Source: Saccoglossus kowalevskii
Lineage: Eukaryota; Hemichordata; Enteropneusta; Harrimaniidae
Assembly: GCF_000003605.2 (NCBI RefSeq)
Contig: NW_003144786.1
Coordinates: 96,568-130,916 of the forward strand
Length of the DNA: 34,349 nt
Reading direction: 5' to 3'
Below the pieces are notes generated by a model, which saw only the letters and a program-made list of their open reading frames with translations, was not told the origin of the DNA and ran no database searches. The position numbers and the translations under genes were made by a program. This document shows, piece by piece, positions 20,701-29,146 of this stretch (position 1 is its first letter; every line of letters begins with the position of its first letter).

Positions 20701-23700
20701 ATACAATACCGAAAGCCCCTTCTCCGATGAAGTTACCGCCATCCTCCTGTTTACTTATGTTAAAGCCATCTGTCATATGCGATAGATCAGTATAGGAGAG
20801 TTCTTTATCTGTAGGTTTAGAATACATGTAGGTACTTAATTGACATAAATTCCTTAAACATTTTCCTGGAAAGACCAAGTAAGGATTGCTCGTCTTTCCA
20901 GGCATCTTTGGAATAATTTCACAAATGGCTTGTATTTAAACATTTTTTATGGTAGCAAAAGTAAAACATAGCAGGTCAATTTGCATACAACATATGCATA
21001 TGCATATGTTAATTTTTCATTAATACATAAAATATTTGAATTAACCATATTAATTCTTTCAACTTTTAACAAAATTTTCACGAAAAAATTAGGTTCATTT
21101 GGTGTCAACTCACCCGACAGGTTATAGAGAAATGCATAAAAATGATTTAGCTTGACTGGAAAAACAATGACACCCAAAGGATTAATAAAGTTAGATCAAT
21201 AAGTTGTATTATCCCAAGTTTCCACATTACCTACCTGGAGCAACTTCTTGTAATGTCATCCTTATTTCTGCAGTTTTACCCGAATGTTCAACAGATGTGT
21301 CCACCATTGAAACTAACGGCGCAGGGGAGTCAGTGTTACCAGATCCAAGCATCTCAGATACCTTAGAATCTGTTGTAGTAATTTTTACCTCCTTCATTTT
21401 CTCTGTGATGTCCTTCAAGTTATCAGCCCGATTACCACTGGTTGTATCACTGGGAAAATCTCTTGGTATGTCATTCTTTTGCATACTTGAAGATGGTTTA
21501 GACAATTTTGATGGATTCTCAATGACACTTTTACTTGAAGGTTTATCATTTGACAAGTTCATTGATGGTTTAGATTCATTTGTGTGAGTAATGGTTGATG
21601 ATGACAATGAAGTTGACTCTGCTGAAGATAAAGTACTTGAAGACTGTACTTGTGATTGTAAAGATTGTACTTGAGACACTGGTTGTTGGATTTTAGTAAA
21701 TGCATTATCCCAACTATCCTCGCTTGAACCACGGTCGCCACCACCATCACCATAACGTCTAGTAGCATTCGGTGCCCTTGTCTCTTGTTGTTGAGTCTTT
21801 TTTTGGTGAACATAGTCTGCAAGAGAACATAGACTACTGAAATACAAATCTTGAATATTTGTCCATGACTTTTATGTGAAGTAGAATTATCAAAAGCTAG
21901 GGCAGTGAGGTAGAGTTATCAAAAGATAGAGCAGTGAAGTAGAGTTATCAAAAGCTAGAGCAGTGAAGTAGAGTTATCAAAAGCTAGAGCAGTGAAGTAG
22001 AGTTATCAAAAGCTAGAGCAGTGAAGTAGAGTTATCAAAAGCTAGAGCAGTGAAGTAGAGTTATCAAAAGCTAGAGCAGTGAAGTAGAGTTATCAAAAGC
22101 TAGAGCAGTGAAGTAGAGTTATCAAAAGCTAGAGCAGTGAAGTAGAGTTATCAAAAGCTAGAGCAGTGAAGTAGAGTTATCAAAAGCTAGAGCAGTGAAG
22201 TAGAGTTATCAAAAGCTAGAGCAGTGAAGTAGAGTTACCAAAAAGCTAGAGAAGTGAGGCAGAGGCAGAGTTAACAAAAGATAGAGCAAAGAGCAAGTAT
22301 TTTCAAAAGCTAAGAGCAGTGAGGGAGCATAACTAATACATAACTATTACAACCTTGCCTCTTGAGAACCTAGATTTAACAAGTCATTGGGAAAATGTTA
22401 TTCATGCCAAAAATAATAAAAAGCATAGTTAGTAATTGAGATTGAATAATTGACTGTTCAAATATCAAAAGAAAGTAGATGCATTAAATTACTCTTCCGA
22501 AATCATAATATATGGTCAGAAATTAAACAGCATATGCTATTCATGCATTTTGTCTATCTAAACTGAATTCCTGTTATCCAGGCTCATGTACAGAGAAATA
22601 GTAGTATGGTCAAAAAGCAAGATTGCAGGCAGTCAGTCAACCTTTGTTCGGTTGTGAAACTAATTATCATGGACATGTATCTTAACATGTATAATTTGAA
22701 GAGAATGTCAACGATACATTTAGAAATATGAAATCAATCAGTCTAGCTGAAGATAACAATAATAATGGTATTCACTAGAATGAGAAAAATTTAGTTATCA
22801 ACACTAAATGACTTAATTAATCCAATAGAGAAAGGAATCAAATGAATCTGACAGCGATCCATCTAAGGTACTTTTCAAATAAAATATCAGAACAATTGGG
22901 TAGGCGGTTTTCAAAAAGAAGACAGAAAATACCAAAAATGAAAAAATATTCACTAAAATTAACGTTATCAAGATCAACAAATCTGAGATTTCAATCCAAA
23001 GCACCTAGATATAAAATATCAAGGCAATTGGGCAAGTTGTTTTCAATAAGAAAATAGCAGATTTTACCAAAATTAACAGAAATATTGACTAAAATTAGGG
23101 AATAGAGGGTAGATAAGGAAGGAAATATATTTAAAGTTAACTCAAGTTTTCCAAAATGGGCAGGATACAGGCAAGCTAGGAAAGAAAACTTTAAAAAAGG
23201 TTTGGATATATGTTTATAACAGCAGACCGCTCACTTTGTTTTCTGGATAATCGGCTTTGAGTGCAAACAATAAATATTGACCTAATTTGCATAAGTAGGC
23301 CCTGTCTGCCTTTGTGATCATCAATTATTATCAGAATTATTATTAGAAATGAAGAAAAGGAAGTATAAAATAGCCATGGAAACACAAGAGAAATGCATAA
23401 ATATGTTTAAAAGAACACGAATCATATGTAAAAAAAAATACAGTCTCAAATTATCACCACTCAGTGACGATGCAAAGTTTATCTACCACCAAGTGCATGT
23501 AGCCCAGACAGTGAAGATCCTGAAGAAGCTCCAAGAAGAGCATCAGAAAAAAAATTATCGTCACATGGTACTCACGGAAGTGACGATGATGAAATGGCTG
23601 ACATAGATGGATCGCTGCGACTGATCGATCTTGATATTTTAAATAGCAAACTGTTTTGGCGATCATGGTGCTCAAGCTGTAATGATAGGCATTGCACAGA

Positions 23701-26469
23701 GCAACCGGTCGATGTTAACTTCCTGTATACTAGACAGGGTTATTTTTAACAGGCCGCCTTTTGGTATGGCAAGTTACTTTTTGTTTACACACAGTAGCCA
23801 AAATGATAAATTATTTCTCACAATTAAATTGTAATATCCAGTATTAAAGGCACTGAGATATAAATACAATTGAATAATCGTTATGCCAGTCCCGAGTACC
23901 ACACGACCGAACAGCGAAGCACAGGCTCTGTCAGACCAAGCTGTTTTCTATCTTTATTTTATTTTATTTTCAAACTGACCACAGCTGGCCTACATTAAAT
24001 CTTGCAGTAGCTGAAACATTGAACTCAGTCGTGCGGTTCCCGGTTACTAAGGAAGTATTTGCATCTCTCACTTATGTTCAAGTCAATAAACAACTTTTGT
24101 ATGCGCAATATATTATGTATCTTTCGTAACTGTACAACACTATTCAGGTGAACATGTCTTGTTAGTGCTTTGTAACTTGAACCACACAATCTATAAAATA
24201 GAAGTATACCCTTCACCCGCTTGCAAAATTTTTCTCAAACGATGAAAATATTGGTCAGTTTGTTCAGTGGAAAAGTTATTTGCCGTTTCTGCCAAATGAA
24301 AACGACAGTGTTCCCTGGGTATCGCTTGAATTTTGCATAGGCTGTTCTATCAAAAGCGTGAAACAAATGTGTGAGAGCGTATTTATCATATTAATAGATG
24401 TTGCTAGTCTCACGAAATTAACGCAACTCGCTGGGCAAAAATAATGTCACATGATTGGATGGGATGCTCTATGGTTAACATTACAATGTTTGCTACTCAT
24501 CTAACTAGTTCTAGTTTCATGCAGTACTACCGGTATTTTTTTTAATATAACAACTTTTTTTATTTACTAGTCATGTGACTACCATTAAAATTGTATCCGA
24601 AATAACCCAGAATTTTAGGAAGTGTGAAATAAGCACTTTAATAAAATATATAGTTTACAATTCTTATATGAAAATATCAAGCCTAATTATAACATCTCTG
24701 TTAAGTCTACTACATCCTTGATAGATGAATGTACATTGGTGACCAAAATTAAAGATGAATACCCCGGTAGATCCCTGTTTCAGAATATAATCAGATAGCT
24801 GCAATACAATTTGTAAGAAACCTACCTGGTAATAATATTTCTGCAGCCGCTATCAGATCTAACTGCAGCAGCAACTCAACAAGCTCCTGACAAGTGGCAT
24901 TCTGAGTTCCCCAGTCTGACAAGAGCTGTAACGTGGGACTACCATTAGGTTTTGCATGCTCCAATGCAAACGTCCTTAAAAAAAAAATGCGAATATGCAT
25001 AATGTAATCCACGTGTACACAGCGTATGCCGACAAATATTAAAACCATTCGACCCAAGTAACAACTTCACTCTCAATTCAATAACAAATCATTAATACAG
25101 CATTCTCAATGGGACTGTTAAAACTGCAAACAACTAACTATTCAATAAAAAGTAAAATCATTTACATGTACTACTCTTTAATGTATATTCTAATTACTTT
25201 GTTAATCTTAGAACATAAAGACATACTTTCCCATTTTGGTCTTAAAATTTTTGTAAAAATGTTGAGTTTAGCATTTAAAGCTATAAGAATTTGCTGAATA
25301 ACACATTTTAATTAGAATATGGTTTAACGATTCACAGTCAATTCAACCTAATTCACATTTGTTCCAAAACATTCGTCCCACAAGTCGATTAGTCCCAATT
25401 CACATTTGTCCCATTTCACATTTTTTGGTCAGCATTACAATCTTGGGCAGGGTGATGTCAATTTCTATGTTTGTGTGCAAGAGGTTGACTTCGACGTGCG
25501 GTATAAGCTATGTCTTGACGGTTTGACATTGCAGGTTCGGCAAACCGTATATACCACCAGTAGTTACTGATACGCTTGCAATATACCATGAACTATGACA
25601 ACCCAGCACCACCATACTTATTTGTATATTGTAATGAAAGAGTATGTATATAGGTGCCCAGGCTAACAGCTGCCGCTAATAACGAAAATAAATTTCAATG
25701 CATCAATAATAATTATACTATGGGGTGCTGCGGTTTGATTTTTTGTAGTTAAGAGAATTTGTGATTACCGGTAACAGAATTACTTGCTCAAAAGTGATTA
25801 ACAGTAAAAGATGAAAAGTGCATACAAATTACAAAATTACATTATTTGTATGTACCGTATTAACTAATAACTCTACGTACTCTATGTTGTGTGTAAGATG
25901 GATTTGCATTTATTAACAAATACTAATTAATAACTCTACGTTGAGTGTACGTCATATTTGTATGTATTAACTAATACTAGTAACTTTAAATTGCGTGCAC
26001 GGTGTATTTGTATTTATTAATTAATAAAAATCTGACGAATCGACTTTGGGACGAATCGACTTGTGGGACGAATTGACTTTGGCATGAATCAACTTGTGGG
26101 ACGAATCGACTTGGAACGAATTGTGTTGAGGGAAGAGTCAACTTGTGGGACGAATGTGATTTGGGACGTATCGACCGTCGCCCCGGTTAAACATTTGTAA
26201 TAATACCAAAATGACATGCAAATGGTGTACATATCATTCAGATGCACTAAATTTTCCAAAGACAAGAAAAAAGATAACATTTACACTCACTGTATATCAA
26301 TCTGTCTGTATTTCATTTCACTGCTGCCGGATCGCTTGGGTATAATTGCCGCAAGACCTTCCCAATTTCGGTTCAAAGGGCTTGGAATATCCAACACCGA
26401 AGTCAAATGGCGTAGTACACCATATGGTATTTTCCTCACCAATGTTTTAGGTGAAATATTGGATGACAT
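11753..26469 (-). CDS. IRAK4: IRAK4-like Death-domain serine/threonine kinase (9 exons, complete)
   Basis: Nine exons join in frame to about 598 residues, longer than human IRAK4 (460) because of the linker. Residues 1-105 form a Death domain with MSSNISPKTLVRK at the start and LLSDWGTQNATCQELVELLL near its end, matching IRAK4. Residues 110-304 are a low-complexity linker. The kinase domain (about 320-595) has the Gly loop GEGAFG (332-337), Lys353, helix-C Glu373, Tyr402 gatekeeper in LCLVYEYM (hallmark of IRAKs), HRDIKSANVLL (Asp451) and DFG (469-471). Activation-loop T486-S487 align with human T345-S346. IRAK4 is recruited by MyD88 to Toll/IL-1 receptors through its Death domain and phosphorylates IRAK1-type kinases in the cytoplasm. 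The APE motif is altered (PKE, 497-499). Orthology to IRAK4 rather than IRAK1 rests on the Death domain and gatekeeper and should be tested by phylogeny. Confidence 0.92.
11883..12104 (-). CDS. IRAK4: IRAK4-like exon 8: kinase C-lobe
   Basis: The acceptor TGATTTCAG and donor GTATGC are clear; phase 0 in and out. VLLEIMTGLPVFDES, the acidic insert ECDADEDF and CLEHTRKKRPFMAE are C-lobe landmarks. These include the conserved Arg of the K-K-R-P motif in subdomain XI. Confidence 0.92.
12440..12773 (-). mobile_element. Hairpin-ended satellite element (family H1), in a kinase intron
   Basis: Two diverged core units (AATTGAAGATATCAT, then ACAAATCTGAGAGAAGTC and related phrases) are followed by a GACGACGACAGAC simple tract. 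The element ends in a hairpin at 12742-12772 with 7-bp arms AGCTCCG and CGGAGCT. The same element, in the opposite orientation, begins at 33842. It is non-coding. Confidence 0.8.
12955..13141 (-). CDS. IRAK4: IRAK4-like exon 7: catalytic loop end, DFG, activation loop
   Basis: The acceptor TTTCATTGCAG and donor GTAAGA are clear; phase 2 in, phase 0 out. It reads ANVLLDENFVAKVGDFGLIR, then SITRTSTVFGTSPYMPKEAF and TPKQDTYSYGV. The P+1 loop motif normally APE is PKE here. The conserved GT/SPYM and the Asp of DTYSYGV (helix F) are kept. Confidence 0.93.
13240..14495 (+). mobile_element. Hairpin-ended satellite element (family H2), in a kinase intron
   Basis: About eight tandem units of 141-163 bp share phrases TTATGCAAATTAGGTAATTA, ACTAATCAGGTCT and AAGTTTCATTGAAATGTGAT. 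They are followed by a CACACACGCACG microsatellite (14398-14450). The element closes with a hairpin at 14460-14491 with outer arms GACTCCC and GGGAGTC and inner arms TTGTG and CACAA. Core array, microsatellite and terminal hairpin follow the same layout as families H1 and H3. Confidence 0.8.
14496..15159. other. Intron, nothing recognised
   Basis: AT-rich intron sequence of the kinase gene between two satellite elements. No exon, repeat family or motif was identified. Confidence 0.4.
15160..15990 (+). mobile_element. Hairpin-ended satellite element (family H3), in a kinase intron
   Basis: Diverged units related to the GGCCATTTT family (near 15440-15560 and 15640-15900) are followed by a CA-rich tract (ACACACAGACAAATGCACAC). 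The element ends in a hairpin at 15954-15987 with perfect 10-bp arms AGTTCCTGTT and AACAGGAACT. It is non-coding. Confidence 0.75.
16300..16349. other. Assembly gap (50 N)
   Basis: Fifty N bases in the kinase intron. The round number suggests a placeholder, so the true distance is unknown. No exon appears to be missing, because the flanking exons agree in phase. Confidence 0.98.
16739..16806 (+). pseudogene. tRNA-like sequence, probably a SINE head or tRNA-Met relic
   Basis: TAGCATAGTGGTTGTTGCAT resembles a tRNA A-box region. CAGACTCATGATC looks like an anticodon arm with CAT (Met). TGCTCAAATCCTACC is a degenerate B box (GGTTCAAATCC). Stem pairing is poor, so this is probably a tRNA-derived SINE or a decayed tRNA rather than a working gene. 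Confidence 0.45.
16955..17179 (-). CDS. IRAK4: IRAK4-like exon 6: gatekeeper, hinge and HRD
   Basis: The acceptor TTCTTCAG and donor GTAAGT are clear; phase 2 in and out. CKHVNLVPLLGYS leads to LCLVYEYMCNGSLQDRL (Tyr gatekeeper, as in all active IRAKs). GITYLHSENLIHRDIK follows, with the catalytic HRD. The tRNA-like sequence at 16739-16806 lies about 150 bases beyond its donor. Confidence 0.94.
17560..18724. repeat. About 302-bp tandem array of the GGCCATTTT family, ending in an H1-like tail
   Basis: Three higher-order units start near 17731, 18032 and 18335 (spacing 301 and 303). Each is made of two related halves of about 151 bp. Each half contains an inverted pair such as ATGGCCACCAGTCGGCCAT. 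The final part, from about 18520, matches the core and tail of family H1, including a degraded terminal segment, so the array looks composite. Confidence 0.85.
18895..18959 (-). CDS. IRAK4: IRAK4-like exon 5: helix C (65 bp)
   Basis: A short exon with acceptor TTTTCTTTAG and donor GTATGT; phase 0 in, phase 2 out. It encodes GDTPLLSRITEQFKNEIKTL plus F and part of R. The Glu in FKNEIK is the helix-C glutamate that pairs with the catalytic Lys. Both ends agree in phase with the neighbours and the peptide is required to complete the N-lobe. Confidence 0.9.
18960..19331. other. Intron, nothing recognised
   Basis: Intron of the kinase gene between the helix-C exon and the TIR element. No feature was identified. 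Confidence 0.4.
19332..20277. mobile_element. DNA transposon relic with about 32-bp imperfect terminal inverted repeats
   Basis: The left end reads TACCATACTTTACCACGTTA. The reverse complement of the right end reads TACCATACTTGACAGCGTTA, and the match continues for about ten more bases. Both ends continue inward with related CTAAGCACCC and TAAGCGCCCACC phrases in opposite orientation. The interior (about 945 bp) carries only short broken frames. The CGCTTA/TAAGCGCCC style recalls pogo-like Tc1/mariner ends, but the superfamily is not proven. Confidence 0.6.
20278..20647. other. Intron, nothing recognised beyond a short palindrome
   Basis: A 13-bp palindrome, CCATGTGACATGG, lies at 20573-20585 within weaker inverted similarity (TCACACAC and GTGTGTGA). 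No other feature was seen. Confidence 0.4.
20648..20808 (-). CDS. IRAK4: IRAK4-like exon 4: kinase N-lobe, Gly loop and catalytic Lys
   Basis: The acceptor AAACCTACAG and donor GTAAGG are used; phase 1 in, phase 0 out. DKELSYTDLSHMTDGFNISK leads into the glycine loop GEGAFGIVFLG and LAIKKLKV with the ATP-anchoring Lys. This matches the F-x-Y-x-x-L entry typical of Pelle/IRAK kinases. Confidence 0.9.
20809..21234. other. Intron, nothing recognised
   Basis: AT-rich intron between the linker exon and the first kinase exon. Only a short ATATGCATATGCATATG alternating tract near 20990 stands out. Confidence 0.4.
21235..21816 (-). CDS. IRAK4: IRAK4-like exon 3: Ser/Thr/Gln-rich linker
   Basis: A single 194-codon exon with acceptor TTCTCTTGCAG and donor GTAGGT, phase 1 to phase 1. 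Composition is Ser, Thr, Gln, Lys and Asp rich, with stretches such as QVQSLQSQVQSSSTLSSAES and no fold. It is the ProST-like linker between the Death and kinase domains and is far longer than in human IRAK4. This length resembles IRAK1-type linkers. The 29-bp minisatellite begins only about 65 bases upstream of its acceptor. Confidence 0.85.
21881..22325. repeat. 29-bp minisatellite, about 15 units
   Basis: The unit GTAGAGTTATCAAAAGCTAG plus AGCAGTGAA repeats with an exact 29-bp period. It is nearly perfect from 21911 to about 22228, and both edges are diverged. It lies in the kinase intron immediately upstream of the linker exon acceptor at 21817. Confidence 0.95.
22326..23348. other. Intron with a diverged H1-type core relic
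   Basis: At about 22835-23110 there are two decayed units resembling the H1 core (CCATCTAAGGTACTTTTCAA, AATATTCACTAAAATTA and related phrases). They have the same orientation as the copy at 12440 and no terminal hairpin. The rest shows nothing recognisable. Confidence 0.5.
23349..23747 (+). pseudogene. Mutator-like transposase N-terminal remnant
   Basis: A plus-strand frame reads SPDSEDPEEAPRRASEKKLS, then GSDDDEMADIDG, SLRLIDLDILNSKLF and a CSSCN pair before a stop at 23745-23747. An acidic region followed by RxIDxxIL and a Cys-pair is the typical start of Mutator-like transposase proteins of invertebrates. An upstream frame (METQEKCINMFKR and onward) is offset by a frameshift. It lies inside a kinase intron and is broken, so it is a relic. 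The family is judged from memory of the motif, not from a search. Confidence 0.4.
23891..24043. repeat. Short element bounded by an imperfect 18-bp inverted repeat
   Basis: CCCGAGTACCACACGACCG at the left pairs imperfectly with CAGTCGTGCGGTTCCCGG at the right, at about 14 of 18 positions. It could be a small MITE or the end of the Mutator-like relic. Confidence 0.35.
24044..24825. other. Intron, nothing recognised
   Basis: Kinase intron sequence upstream of the Death-domain exon 2 donor side. No feature was identified. Confidence 0.4.
24826..24974 (-). CDS. IRAK4: IRAK4-like exon 2: Death domain, second half
   Basis: The acceptor TTTTTTTAAG and donor GTAGGT are clear; phase 2 in, phase 1 out. 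SPTLQLLSDWGTQNATCQEL followed by VELLLQLDLIAAAEILLP is the most conserved block of IRAK4 Death domains (SPT..LL.DWGT.N.T...LV.LL). Confidence 0.92.
25325..26180. mobile_element. Element bounded by inverted GGGACGAATCGACTT repeat arrays
   Basis: The right flank (26031-26178) has at least seven copies of a 17-18 bp motif, GGGACGAATCGACTT(T/G)(T)G. The left flank (about 25325-25430) has the same motif inverted (TTCGTCCCACAAGTCGATT and neighbours). The middle contains four imperfect repeats of TAACTCTACGTT...GTGTACG...TTTGTATTTATTAA. It looks like a non-autonomous element or a palindromic satellite in the first kinase intron. Confidence 0.65.
26291..26469 (-). CDS. IRAK4: IRAK4-like exon 1: start and Death domain, first half
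   Basis: The ATG at 26467-26469 is in a good context (AACATG). It aligns with the start of human IRAK4, with MSSNISPKTLVRK mirroring the known N-terminus in position. The exon includes NRNWEGLAAIIPKR, the Trp-containing Death-domain helix. It ends in phase 2 at GTGAGT. Confidence 0.88.
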
Positions 26470-27933
26470 GTTTCTTGGACTGATTGGTACATGAACACAC
26501 TATTCACAATTGGCTAGTAGTAGCACACTGGATCATACCCTATAGATTGATATAGTTGATTGAAAACCAAAAGCACAGTTAAATAATATAGCTCAAACTT
26601 GTTCTTATATTTGACCTTGACAATTTTTAATATAGTATACATGTATACATCATGTGATTAGGTAACATTGAAATTATTCATCAAAATCATACATTATCAG
26701 ATAATAATATTTATAGAATGGATCGTCCCTAGGGAACCAGTACTTAATAAAATGAGGTGGATATATACAAATTTATTTCTTGCTAATACAGGATGATTAA
26801 CAATATTTGAAACACCAGTTTTTTATAGCAGAAATAGTTTAAAAGTTGGACATATTTACAAGGTATGATTTAACGTTTGACGAGATCAGTGTAGGGTTTG
26901 ATTCACGTATCATTGATGTATGATTGACAAACAATTGATGTACGATTCATGCACAATTGAAATACCTACATTGTATAATTTACACAAATGTTTATAGATG
27001 ATGATCAACATATTTCTTTTGAAGAAAATCATGGTTATAAATAGTCCCAGATCTTGCTCACAGTCACGTGGGTTCAAACAAGTATAAAATAGCCATAGAA
27101 ACACAAGAGAAACGCATAAATATGTTTATAAAAGAACATGAATCATACGTAAAAAAAACACAGTCTCAAATTATCACCACTCAGTGCTGACAAATAAATA
27201 AAATCTTTGAAACACGGATGTTTAGGGACGATGTCAAAAGATCGATGTCGGATAAAAAACTTAATTCCTTTAGTTTTTTTCCAACCAACTGCCACCCCCA
27301 CCTCCCACTGAAACTTAATTGATAAATATTGGCCATGGCGTCAGACTACATTCACCATTAAATACAAATTGATAATCGAACAGTAGTATTGCATAGAAGT
27401 TGGTTGTCGGGTGGGTGTAAAAAGACTTTACAAATGCACCTCATTTGATGCACATATTTACATTCGAACCAAACCATTTTCTCGTCTTGGATGTCATTTT
27501 GACTGACCAGACTCTAATGGTGGGTAAATGAACGTAGTAAATTTACATGGAAAATACTAAATTGATTCCTATTTTCCTGCACAAAAATATTGTTAAATTG
27601 GCTGAAATTTCTATATATCAACATTCATGTGAATGATAGGTATTTCAATGGGAGTATCAATCATACGTATAATTGTACAGGAATCATACATTGATTGTAC
27701 ATGAATTGAACATCACGCTGTCTTCATACTCAATAAAATATGATGAAATCACAAAATTAGGAAAGAGAACTAAAAAAAAAAGATGAAAATGGCCAACATA
27801 AGAGCTTTAGCAGTGTTTGCAAAAATGGAGAACAGAACACGCGCAAAAACAACTTGAGCTGCAATTCATAAGAACAGTCGTACAAAACACGATGCATGCT
27901 CTGCTGCACGGCACGATCGAACACACAACATAC
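26470..27933. other. 5' flank of the kinase gene
   Basis: Probable upstream region of the IRAK4-like gene. It holds the duplicated segment at 27084-27187 and otherwise AT-rich DNA with repeated phrases TTGATGTA and TGATTGTAC. No promoter motif was recognised with confidence. Confidence 0.4.
27084..27187 (+). repeat. Second copy of the segment at 23360-23467
   Basis: The two share AGTATAAAATAGCCAT, AAACACAAGAGAAA, GCATAAATATGTTTA, AAAAACACAGTCTCAAATTA and TCACCACTCAGTG in order, with few changes. The first copy leads into the Mutator-like relic; this one stops where the match ends. Confidence 0.85.
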
Positions 27934-28021
27934 CACACTTTTGTGCGAACCGGGCAATGGCTCCCTCCGCTGATAGTGAACTGAGTCCTGTGTAGCATAA
28001 TCTTTCCAATGCTAACTCCAT
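27934..28021 (-). CDS. Orphan first coding exon (29 codons), gene unknown
   Basis: The ATG at 28019-28021 has a strong context (ATCATGG) and an in-frame TAA 15 bases upstream. The peptide MELALERLCYTGLSSLSAEG continues AIARFAQKC and ends in phase 1 at a GTATGT donor. It looks like a real amphipathic N-terminus, but I do not recognise the family. No partner exon was found nearby. Its phase would allow splicing to the phase-1 exons 3 or 4 of the IRAK4-like gene, which would give a form without the Death domain. It may equally belong to another gene or be a uORF. Confidence 0.35.
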
Positions 28022-28771
28022 GATACAGTCACCTTATGACTTCACAAAATGTTGAACAATAAAAGTCATGATAAAACACAGCCTTAATCATGCGTCCTGA
28101 AGAAAACACTGGTCTACTCATCAATCGTATGCTAAATAATAGTTTTTGTCAAAAAAAATCTGAATATTATTCAACTATTCTGATTAGCCTTACTAGTATC
28201 AGGTTATGAGAATTACCGTCACTGGTGAGAAACCAAGCCTTTGTAGATGTGGGCATATATCAGAGTTACAAAATATTTGTTTTTCGTGATCATCACATTA
28301 TTTCTCATTTTGGCTATTTTGGGGAAATTTTTGTCAATTTCATATTTTTTTTTTTACATTTTCTAAAAAAACAAAAAGACTTGTAAAAAAGTCGACCGTC
28401 CCATTAGCATTGTTATGTAATGTTCTGTTGTTCTTCACACACACGCAAGATGTGAATGCGGACATCTGAAATTTTCGAGAATGTGTTAAAAAAAACGTTA
28501 TTGTGACATTACATGGATGAGAGAGAGATTGTTATATCATCGTGATACATATCCTATATAAGGGAAACCGGATATGAAATAAAACAAAACATGTGCACGA
28601 CACTGATCATAGATGTTATTTAGTTTGTCATTCCATAATATCATACCTTTAAATAATTTCTTACGTTGGATTACAGTCAGATCTGAAACGTGCTCACGAA
28701 ATTCATAAAATAACTTAAGTCCATTGACATCAAGTCATCATCGGAGAGCCTACTTCGTTGAGTGGTTGTAG
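28022..28771. other. Intergenic, nothing recognised
   Basis: The stretch between the orphan exon and the promoter-like segment. It contains poly-A/T runs only. Confidence 0.4.
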
Positions 28772-28970
28772 TCACGTGATCACCGACATGACCCCAGTGA
28801 CGTCAGTGAAAAGAAAACAAACTTCGCTTTCGGAACAGTTATTAATGTTACAGTTCTTATCAATGTAGTTATGGATAATACTGATTATGATAAACTTAAC
28901 TTGACCTTATGTTTGGTGAATTAAGTGTGGATTCAACTATTTTTGTTAGATTTTTAGGATCACTTCCGGG
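28772..28970 (+). promoter_or_regulatory. Promoter-like segment upstream of the GSAP-like gene
   Basis: Three consensus sites lie in 200 bp ending 80 bp before the start codon: the E-box palindrome TCACGTGA (28772-28779), a perfect CRE TGACGTCA (28798-28805) and an ETS/GABP-type ACTTCCGGG (28962-28970). E-boxes of this form bind bHLH-Zip factors such as USF and TFEB/MITF. Location supports a TATA-less promoter; factor binding is inference. Confidence 0.55.
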
Positions 28971-29049
28971 TCATCCGCCTACATGATTTGACCTCCTCCG
29001 TATTTGTACGCGAATAGTTTGGGGATTTACGTGATGTAACTTGCTAGTT

Positions 29050-29146
29050 ATGCTTGATTTTGTTTGCTGTTTCGATGCTGAATCTGATATTAAGTCTTTT
29101 GTGAGGGCGCAGAAGGGACTGTCTCCTCTAAACACCGACAAGCAAG
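29050..29146 (+). CDS. GSAP: GSAP-like exon 1 (start)
   Basis: The ATG at 29050-29052 (G at -3) opens 32 codons, MLDFVCCFDAESDIKSFVRA and onward, to a donor GTTCGT in phase 1. The start is chosen because the peptide aligns with the vertebrate N-terminus and the phase matches the next exon. It lies 80 bp downstream of an ETS-type site. Confidence 0.7.

Noticed and set aside
21204-21587. 127-codon plus-strand open frame
   Set aside because: It is antisense to the kinase linker exon, whose splice sites and phase are well supported; its low-complexity composition explains the open antisense frame.
21881-22325. 29-bp direct repeats considered as a CRISPR-like array
   Set aside because: There are no spacers; units are head-to-tail, and the genome is eukaryotic.
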